Source: Micavibrio_C sp965231165
GTDB lineage: Bacteria > Pseudomonadota > Alphaproteobacteria > Micavibrionales > Micavibrionaceae
Direction: 5' to 3'
Assembly: GCA_965231165.1 (NCBI GenBank)
Contig: OZ246421.1
Coordinates: 1,674,001 to 1,738,000 of the forward strand
DNA length: 64,000 bases
The position numbers and the translations under genes were made by a program. Positions 32,325-41,498 of the stretch are shown in pieces (the stretch's first letter is position 1; each line of letters opens with the position of its first letter). Below the pieces are notes generated by a model that saw nothing but the letters and a program-made list of their open reading frames with translations, was not told where the DNA came from and did no database searches.

Positions 32325-34292
32325 TTAGGACATTCTGTATCTCAGCCACCATTCGGTAACCAAACGTACTTGCTGCGGGGTATAACCGCGTTTTTCCATG
32401 TTATCGACGTAGTTTTTATGTTTGCCTTCAGCGTCTTTACCCGCTTTGGCACCAAACTGGATAACCGGCAGCATTTCTTCGATGCTGGTGAACATTTTCT
32501 TTTCGATCACTGTTTTCAGTTTCTCGTAAGATGTCCATTCCGGATTCTTGCCGTTATTATTGGCGCGTTGACGCAGAACAAAGTTTACAACTTCATTGCG
32601 GAAGTCTTTCGGATTGGAAATCCCAGCGGGCTTCTCGATTTTCTCAAGCTCGGCCGCCAGCAGTTTACGGTCCAGCACTTCGCCTGTATCCGGATCACGG
32701 AATTCCTGATCCTGGATCCAGAAATCAGCGTACTGGATATAGCGATCGAACAGATTCTGGCCATATTCAGCGTAGCTTTCGATGTAAGCTGTCTGAATTT
32801 CCTTGCCCAGCGTCTTGGCGTATTGCGCCCCCAGACTCTTGACGAAGCCTATGCGTTTTTCTTCATCCGGAGACTGCAGTTGCTTGATGTCTTCCTCCAG
32901 CACATAGAGCAGATGAATCGGGTTGGCCGCGATTTCATTTTTGCCTTGTGAATGGAAGTTGAAGGTCTTGGACAGGACTTTGTAGGAGAAACGGGTTGAA
33001 GAACCGTTCATACCCTCATCAACGCCGGCAGCATCCTTGTATTCCTGGATGGATTTGGCCTTGGGGTCCGTATCCTTGATGTTTTCGCCGTTATAAACGC
33101 GCATCTTGCTTTCCAGCTCAGAGTTTTCATGCTCCTTGAGGCGCGTCAGAACGTTGTATTCAGCCATCATCTCAAGCGTACCCGGCGCGCGCGGCGCGTC
33201 CTTGAGATCGCTGTTGTCGAGCAGTTTTTTCAGGATTAGCACTTCCTCGTTCTTCTGCAGGCAGTACGGCACCTTGATGATGTTCACGCGGTCAAGGAAC
33301 GCTTCGTTACGCTTGTTCCCTGAGAAAGCTTTCCATTCGCTTTCGTTCGAGTGCGCGAGAATGATGCCTTCGAACGGAATGGCGCCGATTTTCTCAGTAC
33401 CCTGGAAGCGGCGGTCCTGCGTCGCTGCGAGCAGCGGGTTCAAAACCTTGATCGGTGCCTTGAACATCTCGACGAATTCGAGGATACCACGGTTGGCTGA
33501 GCAGAGACCGCCATCCCATGAATAAGCATCAGGATCGTTCTGACTGAATCTTTCCATCTTGCGGATGTCGATTTTCCCAACCAGCGTTGAAATATCCTGG
33601 TTGTTGTCGTCGCCCGGTTCGGTGCTGGACAACGCGATCTGGTTCAGCAGCGACGGGTAAACTTGCTGCACCTTGAACTGGCTGACGTCACCACCCACTT
33701 CCTTCAGGCGCTTGGCCGCCCATGGGGACATCGTGTCGGGGAAGCAACGGGCCGGAATGCCAAAACCACCTTCGGATACAGGTGCCTGCAGTTTTTCAGC
33801 AATCGGATGCCCCACGAAAAGACCCAGCGGGTTTTCGTTGATCGGTGAAGGATTGCCATCCTTATCAAGCAAACGGAAGAAAGGCTCCCGCTCCATCAGT
33901 GACTTCATGCGATCAGCCAGAGAGGACTTACCACCACCAACGGGACCCAGCAGATAAAGAATCTGCTTGCGAGCTTCAAGACCTTGCGCAGCATGCGTCA
34001 TATGGTCGACGATCTTCTGGATCGCCTCTTCCATGCCATGGAAACCTTCGAAAGCCGGATAGGTATTGATAAGTTTATTCTGGTGGATACGGCTCAGGCG
34101 CGGATCACGGCTGGTATCAACCAGTACCGGCTCGCCAATGGCCTTCAGAAAACGTTCTGCCGGCGTGGCATAGGCCGACTTATCGGTTTGGCACTTCTCA
34201 AGATACTCCACCATGCTAATGGGTTCGGAGTTCTTTTTTTCATAATCTTCTTTGAAGCCACCCAGGATATCTGTAGCGCTGGTACTCGACAT
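32325..34292 (-). CDS. prkA: PrkA-type AAA serine kinase
   Basis: A 655-residue PrkA family protein. The AAA core contains the Walker A motif GPVGGGKSS at residues 116-124, and the C-terminal kinase-like region contains IQEYKDAAGVDEGMNGSSTR. PrkA proteins are serine kinases, and recent work describes ATPase/protease activity; which applies here is unknown. AGGGAG precedes ATG 34292. First gene of the stress module. Confidence 0.95.
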   Translation of the reverse strand: MSSTSATDILGGFKEDYEKKNSEPISMVEYLEKCQTDKSAYATPAERFLKAIGEPVLVDTSRDPRLSRIHQNKLINTYPAFEGFHGMEEAIQKIVDHMTHAAQGLEARKQILYLLGPVGGGKSSLADRMKSLMEREPFFRLLDKDGNPSPINENPLGLFVGHPIAEKLQAPVSEGGFGIPARCFPDTMSPWAAKRLKEVGGDVSQFKVQQVYPSLLNQIALSSTEPGDDNNQDISTLVGKIDIRKMERFSQNDPDAYSWDGGLCSANRGILEFVEMFKAPIKVLNPLLAATQDRRFQGTEKIGAIPFEGIILAHSNESEWKAFSGNKRNEAFLDRVNIIKVPYCLQKNEEVLILKKLLDNSDLKDAPRAPGTLEMMAEYNVLTRLKEHENSELESKMRVYNGENIKDTDPKAKSIQEYKDAAGVDEGMNGSSTRFSYKVLSKTFNFHSQGKNEIAANPIHLLYVLEEDIKQLQSPDEEKRIGFVKSLGAQYAKTLGKEIQTAYIESYAEYGQNLFDRYIQYADFWIQDQEFRDPDTGEVLDRKLLAAELEKIEKPAGISNPKDFRNEVVNFVLRQRANNNGKNPEWTSYEKLKTVIEKKMFTSIEEMLPVIQFGAKAGKDAEGKHKNYVDNMEKRGYTPQQVRLVTEWWLRYRMS

Positions 34293-34679
34293 AGCAATCT
34301 CCCTGCCTTGTTCGTAGATTTGTAAAGTTTCTTTTCAAAAGTGATGTTTCACGTAATTGGATTATCGAGAAACTGTCAATACTAAATTTACGATTCATGA
34401 TATTTGCTCTGAGCATCTTGTGGGTATGTTGCGTCTGCACAAACCACAACTTGGTATAATGAAAAGTTACATTAGAAAAACCTTCATTTATGGTTGTGTT
34501 TCTCAGTGCGAAAATTCTTCCATCGAAAAAATTTCAAAAAAAATTCCGAGCGCATTTTATCACTTCGAATAATCAGGATGATCGCCGGACAATCCGTTTG
34601 CGATTATGTCGTTGCGTAGCAACAACACACAGACGTAACGCCATATGGGGGTGTACGTGCATACGCGCAAATGCAGTCA
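34293..34679 (-). other. AT-rich upstream region of prkA without a recognisable gene
   Basis: About 390 bases between prkA and the tuf terminator. Short ORFs occur but none has a good ribosome site. A TTGACA on the minus strand (34364-34359) with TTACGT 17 bases later is a poor promoter candidate for prkA. No GGAAC/CGTT pair of the EcfG stress sigma type was found. Confidence 0.5.
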
Positions 34680-34715
34680 AAAGAAAACGGCCGGGGCAAA
34701 TGCACCCGGCCGTTT
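34680..34715 (-). terminator. Terminator after tuf
   Basis: ACGGCCGGG and CCCGGCCGT form a 9-bp GC stem with a 9-base loop; on the minus strand a T-rich tail TTTTC TTTT follows. Confidence 0.9.
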
Positions 34716-34737
34716 CGTGAAAATTATTCCCCGAAGA

Positions 34738-35928
34738 TTACTTCAGGATTTTTGCTACAACGCCTGCACCGACAGTACGGCCACCTTCGCGGATAGCGAA
34801 GCGCAGGCCTTCTGTCATGGCGATCGGGGCGATCAGTTTCACGGTCATCTTCACGTTGTCGCCAGGCATCACCATCTCGGTGCCCGCCGGCAGTGTGCAC
34901 TCACCCGTTACGTCCGTCGTGCGGAAGTAGAATTGCGGGCGGTAGTTGGTGAAGAACGGCGTGTGACGGCCACCTTCGTCTTTGCTCAGAATGTAGGCCT
35001 CGGCTTCGAATTCCGTGTGCGGGGTGATTGAACCCGGCTTGCACAGAACCTGACCGCGCTGAACGTCTTCACGTTTCGTGCCGCGCAGCAGCGCGCCGAT
35101 GTTGTCGCCCGCTTCGCCGCTATCCAGCAGCTTACGGAACATTTCAACGCCGGTGACGATGGTTTTCTGCGTAGGCGCGATACCCACGATTTCGATCTCT
35201 TCGCCGACTTTCACGATACCTTGCTCAACGCGGCCCGTCACAACCGTACCACGGCCGGAAATCGAGAATACGTCTTCCACAGGCATCAGGAACGGACGGT
35301 CCTTCGGACGCGCCGGGGTCGGGATGAATGTATCAACAGCTTCCATCAGTGCCAGCACAGAGTCTTCACCGTACGGGCCGGACTTGCCAGCCAGCGCTTC
35401 GGTCGCAGAACCCTTGATGATCGGGGTGTCGTCGCCCGGGAATTCATATTTGCTGAGCAGTTCGCGGATTTCCATCTCGACCAGTTCCAGCAGTTCGGCA
35501 TCGTCAACCATGTCGCATTTGTTCATGAACACGACCATCGAAGGCACACCGACCTGACGGGCCAGCAGAATGTGTTCGCGCGTTTGCGGCATCGGGCCGT
35601 CGGCCGCGGACACCACCAGAATAGCGCCGTCCATCTGCGCCGCACCGGTGATCATGTTCTTCACATAGTCAGCGTGGCCGGGGCAGTCAACGTGCGCGTA
35701 GTGGCGGTTGGCTGTTTCATATTCAACGTGTGACGTCGAAATCGTGATACCGCGGGCCTTTTCTTCAGGCGCCTTGTCGATCTGGTCATACGCCATCGCT
35801 TTGGACAGGCCTTTTTTCGACAATACTGTCGCAATCGCCGCTGTCAGCGTCGTTTTACCATGGTCAACGTGCCCAATCGTTCCGATGTTCACGTGCGGTT
35901 TCGTCCGCTCAAACTTTTCCTTTGCCAT
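34738..35928 (-). CDS. tuf: Translation elongation factor Tu
   Basis: A 396-residue EF-Tu. The GTPase motifs are GHVDHGKTT (19-27), DCPGH (near 80) and NKCD (near 135); domains 2 and 3 follow. It brings aminoacyl-tRNA to the ribosome. AAGGAAAG precedes ATG 35928. It is single, with its own promoter and terminator, and not in a str operon in this window. Confidence 0.99.
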   Translation of the reverse strand: MAKEKFERTKPHVNIGTIGHVDHGKTTLTAAIATVLSKKGLSKAMAYDQIDKAPEEKARGITISTSHVEYETANRHYAHVDCPGHADYVKNMITGAAQMDGAILVVSAADGPMPQTREHILLARQVGVPSMVVFMNKCDMVDDAELLELVEMEIRELLSKYEFPGDDTPIIKGSATEALAGKSGPYGEDSVLALMEAVDTFIPTPARPKDRPFLMPVEDVFSISGRGTVVTGRVEQGIVKVGEEIEIVGIAPTQKTIVTGVEMFRKLLDSGEAGDNIGALLRGTKREDVQRGQVLCKPGSITPHTEFEAEAYILSKDEGGRHTPFFTNYRPQFYFRTTDVTGECTLPAGTEMVMPGDNVKMTVKLIAPIAMTEGLRFAIREGGRTVGAGVVAKILK

Positions 35929-36011
35929 TTTCTTTCCTTCTTCAGATGTGGAATAGAGTTCAAAAAAAAGCGCGGCTCCGCAGGTGCAGTCGCCTCCAGC
36001 GCGTAGTCGAG

Positions 36012-36040
36012 GGTTTAAGAAAGTTAAGCCCCTCTGTCAA
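36012..36040 (-). promoter_or_regulatory. Candidate promoter of tuf
   Basis: Minus-strand TTGACA (36040-36035), 17-base spacer, TAAACC (36017-36012), about 85 bases before tuf. The -35 is consensus; the -10 is weak. Confidence 0.5.
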
Positions 36041-36152
36041 CTGGTTTTGTCGCGGATTTCAAGGGTGAAGACCCGGCGGTCTTTACAGAAATCCCTTCCG
36101 GCGATCAACACGGAAGGGATTATCGATAATAGTCATAAATCTGATGCTGCCA

Positions 36153-36686
36153 TCAGGGCTTCAGCGGCCAGATCTTCACGCCCGCCTTGTCATAGGCGTT
36201 TTGCTTTTCGCCCAGCGCTGTATAGCTGAACTGCCTACAGCTATTGTCATATCTTTGGAGCGCAGGCTCACGGATAAATATCAGAGCTGGCATCTGCTTT
36301 TGCGCAAGAACCGGCGCCATGTCATTAAACGCATCACGCATCGTCTTCAGACGCGGAAGGCCGTCTGCGTCCCCGGCCACGATCTGCGGATTGGCCAACA
36401 CCTGATCCAGTTCGGTCACGATGTCCTTTACGGTATAGATTTTATCAACGCCGACATAATGCATGACTCTCTCGGGTGAGTCGGGTGCCGGGACATTACG
36501 CAGTTTCACTATCTTTTCGCCCTGCGCCGTTTGTTCAATTTCGCAATCTACCTCATAGATTTCGAAAGCCAGCCCCTTCATGGCCACGCATTGATCCACG
36601 GCCATGTCTTCATCCAGCACAAACCTGTCTTCCGCATTTTGATCGGCCGTCCAGATTCTCGCCAGTTGCCTGATTTCACGCGTCAT
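36153..36686 (-). CDS. Hypothetical protein, 177 residues
   Basis: A soluble 177-residue protein with GGGAAGGG before ATG 36686. The N-terminus reads MTREIRQLARIWTADQN, the middle has YTVKDIVTELDQVLANPQIV. No signal peptide, membrane segment or known motif. Located between tuf and tRNA-Gly, downstream of tRNA-Gly on the same strand. An inverted repeat (AATCCCTTCC/GGAAGGGATT at about 36090-36120) lies after the stop and may end it. Confidence 0.68.
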   Translation of the reverse strand: MTREIRQLARIWTADQNAEDRFVLDEDMAVDQCVAMKGLAFEIYEVDCEIEQTAQGEKIVKLRNVPAPDSPERVMHYVGVDKIYTVKDIVTELDQVLANPQIVAGDADGLPRLKTMRDAFNDMAPVLAQKQMPALIFIREPALQRYDNSCRQFSYTALGEKQNAYDKAGVKIWPLKP

Positions 36687-36825
36687 ATGATTTTCCCTTC
36701 CCGATAGAAATATCTACAGCAAGGACTATAGCGGAGTTTTTATACGGACAAACGGGAATCAACACTGCGTTGCGGTGAGGTTTATTCCATCATCATTGAA
36801 ATTTCAGAGGGTACGGGAGACAAAA

Positions 36826-36899
36826 TGGAGCGGGTGAAGGGAATCGAACCCTCATAGCCAGCTTGGAAGGCTGGAGCTTTACCACTAAGCTACACCCGC
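36826..36899 (-). tRNA. tRNA-Gly (anticodon TCC)
   Basis: A 74-base cloverleaf: acceptor GCGGGTG pairs with CACCCGC, anticodon stem CCAGC/GCTGG around CTTCCAA with TCC, T arm GAGGGTTCGATTCCCTT, encoded CCA end. It is single. No further gene is visible between it and 37050. Confidence 0.97.
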
Positions 36900-37050
36900 G
36901 CCCCGGTAGGAAGCCCTAGCTGTAAATCACGGATGGGCAAAAATCAAACCCAAATCGCCATTTTCCCCGGTCCAGCGCCCTTGCCCCCATTAACAAAATC
37001 ATAGGGTATTTCACGTATTATCGGGATAACCGTTATTATGGGGACCGTAA

Positions 37051-37851
37051 TTGAGTACTGAGCCGCCGAATGAAGAACCCCTGAAACCGACCGGAAAGGC
37101 CGGAAAAGTCATTGCCGCGAACCCCGTTGAATCAGGTGCCGGGGTGGCGTGGAATAACGGCGCGGCCACTTATAGTGGCAGTACAGGCAAGGACATGTTT
37201 CAGGGCAGCGCGCAGGATGACGTGTTTTTGTCCAACGGCTCGACAAAGAATGAGAACCCGTCAGCCCCCGATGCCGAGCAGGAAAAATTCAACGGCCAAT
37301 CCGGTCATGATGTGGTCGTGCTTTCAGGATTTCGTGAAGATTACAAAGCGGTGATGCCGCGCCCGGTCGATTACCCGGCGGCGAGCGCGCCGGTGTGGGG
37401 GAAAGCCGATACGCTGTACGGTAAAGCCGTGGCGCTTGAGAATATCCACACGGGTGAAAGTTATTTGCTGAACGATGTTGAAACGGTCGTGTTTGATCAC
37501 GGCGATCCGCTGGCCAACCCGAAGCAGGCATTGAAGAATATGCCTGAAAAACTGGAGAGCGGCGCGATGACGAAAGTCAGCACACAGGAATTGCATTTAC
37601 AGGCGCAGGCCGACCTGTCGCCCGCCGAGCAGCGCAGCGCCAAAATCGCCGCCACACGCGAATGCGCGCAGGAGATTGCGGGGCAATACAAGATGGGTAT
37701 GGGCGTCGAGGCGATGGTGGAGATGGGCAACAGCGTGGTTTCAAAACTGGATCAGGCAGGCATCAAGGTGGATGAGCGCAAGCCGCCGGAGGCGGACGCG
37801 CCGACATCGACATTCACGCAGCGCGCCTTTGCGCCGCAAATGAAACTGTAA
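37051..37851 (+). CDS. RTX-like repeat protein with TTG start
   Basis: A 266-residue protein beginning at TTG 37051, with GGGGA about 8 bases upstream; no in-frame ATG near the start fits better. Residues 35-65 resemble an RTX calcium-binding segment (SGSTGKDMFQGSAQDDVFLS) and 135-150 has the typical VETVVFDHGD strand. Classical repeats are few, so calcium binding is uncertain. The last third is helical and charged. No signal peptide. It converges end to end with the HESGH protein. Confidence 0.6.
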   Translation: MSTEPPNEEPLKPTGKAGKVIAANPVESGAGVAWNNGAATYSGSTGKDMFQGSAQDDVFLSNGSTKNENPSAPDAEQEKFNGQSGHDVVVLSGFREDYKAVMPRPVDYPAASAPVWGKADTLYGKAVALENIHTGESYLLNDVETVVFDHGDPLANPKQALKNMPEKLESGAMTKVSTQELHLQAQADLSPAEQRSAKIAATRECAQEIAGQYKMGMGVEAMVEMGNSVVSKLDQAGIKVDERKPPEADAPTSTFTQRAFAPQMKL

Positions 37852-38748
37852 TCACGCGCCCGGCACGGCCGTGGCGCGGCCATTTTTCTGATAGGTGCAA
37901 GGCATACCCTTGGCCTGGTGCAGGGTTTGCAGGTGATCGTAGATGCCCTTCACTACTTTGAAAGTTTCAGGGTAATAGCGGGATAAGCCCGTGCTGAGAT
38001 AGCCTGAGGATTCAGCCCAGAGTTCCGCGAATACTTCACGGCGCACGAGCTGTTCTGTATTGTCTGGGTCGCCGCCGAGACTGACCGGCATATAACGGCT
38101 GACGGGTTTTACGTTACGACGCTTCTCCCTGATGAGCGCCTGATCGCGCACAATAGCATCCTTGTAGTCACGGCGGTCAGTCAGGCGGCCATCGGAACGC
38201 GATCCGCTAGCGTAACTGTAATTCCCGATCAGATCATCGATCATATGGCCGCTTTCGTGATTCATCAAACGCTCACGGCGTGCGGGCATTTCAAAAAAAT
38301 GATCCGGGTTGCGCGTCACGTTATCAGCGATCATGAAGGGCAGATACAGGCGGCGTTCGCCCTCAAGATAAAGCCCCGGTGTGATGTAACCGTTCCGGCT
38401 GTTTTTGCGTGATGGTATCGCTTCTGCCAAGCCAAAGCGCGGCCAGACGAAAGCGCCGCCTTCGTTGAAGGCCAGCGCCTTGGTGTGTTTCGGGATTTTG
38501 GCGAACAAAGCGTTCGCATCCGCCCGCATCTGGGCGTCGAAATGCCGGGACTCAATGACGAAGGCCATGCCTCCGCGTACGCGCTGCGCCCGCTGCCGTT
38601 CCTGCGTGGTGCAGGAAGCGCCCAGACGGGCAGCCAGCGCATTATTATCGAAGCTGCTGGCGATATCGTTCAGTGGTGCCGCGGTTGCTGTCATGGCGCC
38701 CAAGCCCGTAGCGGCCATGGCCGCGTAGAAGAATTTCCTAAGGTTCAT
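37852..38748 (-). CDS. Secreted HESGH putative metallopeptidase, anthrax-lethal-factor-like
   Basis: A 298-residue protein starting at ATG 38748 with AGGGGA upstream. A signal peptide of about 23 residues (FFYAAMAATGLGAMTATA) is followed by a central region and the zinc motif NHESGHMIDD (H164, E165, H168). A downstream EVFAELWAE (E238, E242, E246) could give the third ligand; this layout resembles the anthrax-lethal-factor-like metallopeptidases. Substrate unknown. It converges with the RTX-like gene with adjacent stops. Confidence 0.72.
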   Translation of the reverse strand: MNLRKFFYAAMAATGLGAMTATAAPLNDIASSFDNNALAARLGASCTTQERQRAQRVRGGMAFVIESRHFDAQMRADANALFAKIPKHTKALAFNEGGAFVWPRFGLAEAIPSRKNSRNGYITPGLYLEGERRLYLPFMIADNVTRNPDHFFEMPARRERLMNHESGHMIDDLIGNYSYASGSRSDGRLTDRRDYKDAIVRDQALIREKRRNVKPVSRYMPVSLGGDPDNTEQLVRREVFAELWAESSGYLSTGLSRYYPETFKVVKGIYDHLQTLHQAKGMPCTYQKNGRATAVPGA

Positions 38749-38810
38749 ATCATCCCCTGCCCGTTTTATGTATAACATGAACGCTATAGCCATGAGGCGC
38801 TCCGGGGCAA

Positions 38811-38846
38811 GAAAAAACGAAGGCCGCTTTCAGAAAGCGGCCTTTA
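38811..38846 (-). terminator. Terminator after the SAM-hydrolase-like gene
   Basis: AGGCCGCTTTC and GAAAGCGGCCT form a long stem, followed on the minus strand by TTCGTTTTTTC. It ends the CDF-glk-deacetylase-SAM-hydrolase operon. Confidence 0.85.
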
Positions 38847-38869
38847 TTTGCGGAGCGGTAAGGCGCGAT

Positions 38870-39745
38870 TCAGCGCGGGATCGGCTTCCACGTTACGACT
38901 TTACCGCCGATCGGGTTATCGAAGGCCTTGGCGGCGCTACCGCCGCGGCGGACGATTTCGGCAAACTCAATGCGCGCCTTGCCTTTGCCGAGAGCCCAGC
39001 CGGAGCTGCCCTTGGCGAAGCAGAATTCGCCGTCCGGCACCGAGAAGATACCCGCGCCGACATGGACGGGCACGTTTTCGGAATCGCCGACCTGCACATA
39101 GGCCAGTTTGCCCTGCATTTTTTTAAGGTCTTGCGGCGAGACGGAGGTTTTGAGATTGCCGTAGCCGTCGGTATAGACGACGCGGTTTTCGGGAATGGTC
39201 GTGGGTACGGTTTTGCTGACATCTTTGCCGAGAATGGATTTATCGCCCCGCAGGATCGCGCCCACCGCAAACGGGAAAATATCGCGTGAGCGGAATTGGG
39301 AACCCGCCTTATCGACTTTGAGTTCGCGGATCATTTTGGCGAACGGCTTGATGAAGGTGAGGGAGAAGCCGCTATTCACCGCCACGATATGCGCACCGTT
39401 TTTCAGCTGCGCGTAAACCAGCCCCTCGCCTTCGTTATTGATGCGGGCGGATTTTTTATCCTTACGCGGGGCGGTGTTGACGTAGAAAATATGGTCCTTG
39501 CCGAGTTCGCTGTTGACTGCGAGCTGCGCCAGCACGAACCCGGTGGCGTAGGTATCGAACGCGGGGACGGAGGTGGTATCTATTTTATAATCATCAACAC
39601 CGGCTTCACGCATCACCGCATGCAGACGGTCGGTGACTTCGGAGAAGGCCAGATCGCCCAGTTGGCCGTAATCAGCGATGACGCGCACATATTTGCGGTT
39701 TTTATCCGCCGCCAGTTCATCGTGATCGGTTTTCTTTTTGGCCAT
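38870..39745 (-). CDS. SAM hydrolase/adenosyltransferase-like protein (DUF62)
   Basis: A 291-residue protein fitting the SAM hydroxide adenosyltransferase/halogenase (DUF62) superfamily: an N-terminal ADYGQLGDLAF, a central AVNSGFSL, then FRSRDIFPFAVGAIL and DGYGNLKTS. Some family members split SAM to adenosine and methionine using water; others use halide. Which applies cannot be seen. It is the last gene of the operon with glk and the deacetylase, 12 bases after the latter. Confidence 0.78.
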   Translation of the reverse strand: MAKKKTDHDELAADKNRKYVRVIADYGQLGDLAFSEVTDRLHAVMREAGVDDYKIDTTSVPAFDTYATGFVLAQLAVNSELGKDHIFYVNTAPRKDKKSARINNEGEGLVYAQLKNGAHIVAVNSGFSLTFIKPFAKMIRELKVDKAGSQFRSRDIFPFAVGAILRGDKSILGKDVSKTVPTTIPENRVVYTDGYGNLKTSVSPQDLKKMQGKLAYVQVGDSENVPVHVGAGIFSVPDGEFCFAKGSSGWALGKGKARIEFAEIVRRGGSAAKAFDNPIGGKVVTWKPIPR

Positions 39746-39757
39746 TTTGTTTCTCCA

Positions 39758-40543
39758 TCAGACAGGGGTGAACGTAAAACCTTTTTGCAGCATGTGGGTG
39801 ACCAGCGCCTTGACTGTCGGCAATACTTCGGGCTGATCGTGCGCGAGGACAATATTCGCGCTGCCCTGCGTGTTCAGCCACGGGTCGTCGTCTATTTTCC
39901 GCTTCAGATCTTCTATTGATTTATAGGGCCATTTGCCAAGATGGCGCGTGGTCAGCATCCAGTCGGATGTCGAAAAGGTGAACATGGCGTCAATGGCGTC
40001 CGCCATTTCCGTGTCGGTAAACCATTTGTGAGTAATCTCATCTGATGGCAGGCGCGTGAAACCGGCAGCGCGCAGGAATTCCTGCAGCAGGCGTTTCTTT
40101 TCCACCTGCTCCGGCGTCGGCGGATCGAGCGTGACGTTCAACCCGTCGGCAAAAAGGGTTTTGAGCACGGCACGGTGCGCAGGCACGGCATCATAATCGA
40201 CGACCCAACCGCCCGCGCCGCGATCCATGTGCGGAAAACGAAAATATTTGGCGGGCTGCGGTTTTCCGGCCTGCTGATAAATATTTTCGATCAGGCGTTC
40301 GGTGTCGAGGATTTCGGTTTTAGCTTCTTCAAGCGTGATCTGACTGGCGCGGCGGTGGTTGAAAGCGTGGTTGGCGATGACAAAGCCCCGTTCAACGGCG
40401 CGCACCATCGGTTCGGGATTATCTTTCAAGCGGTCGCCACGACAGAAGAACACGGCGGGGACGTTGTTTGCCTGCAGGAAGGCTGTGAGTTCATCGCTAT
40501 CGCTCGAAGGGCTGTCATCGATGGTCAGAAGGGCTTTACGCAT
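39758..40543 (-). CDS. Polysaccharide deacetylase (NodB domain)
   Basis: A 261-residue NodB-type esterase. Motif 1 reads TIDDSP (D9, D10), motif 2 NHAFNHR (H59, H63) and motif 3 RFPHMDRG (near R102); a later VLAHDQ matches motif 5. Such enzymes remove N- or O-acetyl groups from sugars in peptidoglycan, chitin or capsule. No signal peptide is seen, so it may act in the cytoplasm. Its start overlaps the glk stop by 8 bases. Confidence 0.82.
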   Translation of the reverse strand: MRKALLTIDDSPSSDSDELTAFLQANNVPAVFFCRGDRLKDNPEPMVRAVERGFVIANHAFNHRRASQITLEEAKTEILDTERLIENIYQQAGKPQPAKYFRFPHMDRGAGGWVVDYDAVPAHRAVLKTLFADGLNVTLDPPTPEQVEKKRLLQEFLRAAGFTRLPSDEITHKWFTDTEMADAIDAMFTFSTSDWMLTTRHLGKWPYKSIEDLKRKIDDDPWLNTQGSANIVLAHDQPEVLPTVKALVTHMLQKGFTFTPV

Positions 40544-41492
40544 TGTTTTTCAACTCCTGCAAACCGGTGAGGGCGACATGGGGATCGTTGACCACCCAGA
40601 GCGGCGTCTGACCGAGATCGCGTTCCACCGCAGGCGCACCTGGCAAATCAAAGAAACGGTTAATGCGGTCGGCATCGAACAGATTGGCCTCACGCAGGCG
40701 GTGCACCATGCCGCCATCAATATAGACGCCGCCAAAGGCGTGTCCACTCAAGACCGCATGATGGATAAAGATACCGAAAAATTCATGGAACAGGCGCAGG
40801 GTCTCAACGACATCAACGTCATCGGGTGCCTTTAACATTTGTTCCGCCGTCTGGAAGACAACAGGCCGTCCCTGACGTTCGCATACGGCACGGTAAAGCA
40901 GCGGCAGGCCACGCCCGCTCACCATGTCCTCGCATTCGACGACGCTGCCCGGCCCTTTATGGCGTTGCACCAGACGCAGAATTTCAGATTGTTCATCGGT
41001 GACAGCCGCCATCAGCATGCGCCCGCCATAGGTTTCCTGAATATGGGTTTTGCCATCCGCGAGCGGGATCGCGTAGGCCAACCCCAGCCCCGTCCCCGGC
41101 CCGAGTATGGCTTTGGGCCGCGCCGTTGTCTGACCTGCCTTGATCGTCACCAGTTTGTCCGGCGGCAGCACCAGAGCGCCGTGCGCAGAGGCCAGGAAGT
41201 CCATCACGATGGTCTTGACGTTCCAGCCCAGCCGCGACAATTCCGCCGGGCGGATCACCCATTGATTGCTGTTGGAGAAGCGCCAGTTGCCATGACCGTC
41301 ATCATGCGCGGCCACCGCGAGGTGCAGTTCGCCGCTGTCATCATAGCCGAATTGCTGCGTGTAAAAACTGAGCGCGGCGGTAAAATCCGGATAGGACGCG
41401 GTGGCGAGTTTGAAATTATTCACCAGTACACCGTTTTCCTCACAGGCGAAGCGGGCATGGGTGCCGCCGATATCCGCCAGAATAATTGTCAT
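40536..41492 (-). CDS. glk: Glucokinase
   Basis: A 318-residue bacterial glucokinase of the ROK-unrelated type. The ATP-binding DIGGTHARF (residues 7-15) and GPGTGLG with the sugar-binding ECEDMVSGRGL are seen. It phosphorylates glucose to glucose 6-phosphate. It is second in the operon after the CDF transporter (6-base gap). Confidence 0.9.
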   Translation of the reverse strand: MTIILADIGGTHARFACEENGVLVNNFKLATASYPDFTAALSFYTQQFGYDDSGELHLAVAAHDDGHGNWRFSNSNQWVIRPAELSRLGWNVKTIVMDFLASAHGALVLPPDKLVTIKAGQTTARPKAILGPGTGLGLAYAIPLADGKTHIQETYGGRMLMAAVTDEQSEILRLVQRHKGPGSVVECEDMVSGRGLPLLYRAVCERQGRPVVFQTAEQMLKAPDDVDVVETLRLFHEFFGIFIHHAVLSGHAFGGVYIDGGMVHRLREANLFDADRINRFFDLPGAPAVERDLGQTPLWVVNDPHVALTGLQELKNNA

Positions 41493-41498
41493 GTCTGT

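Noticed and set aside
34293..34679. EcfG-type general-stress promoter before prkA.
   Set aside because: No GGAAC-N16/17-CGTT was found on the minus strand of this region.
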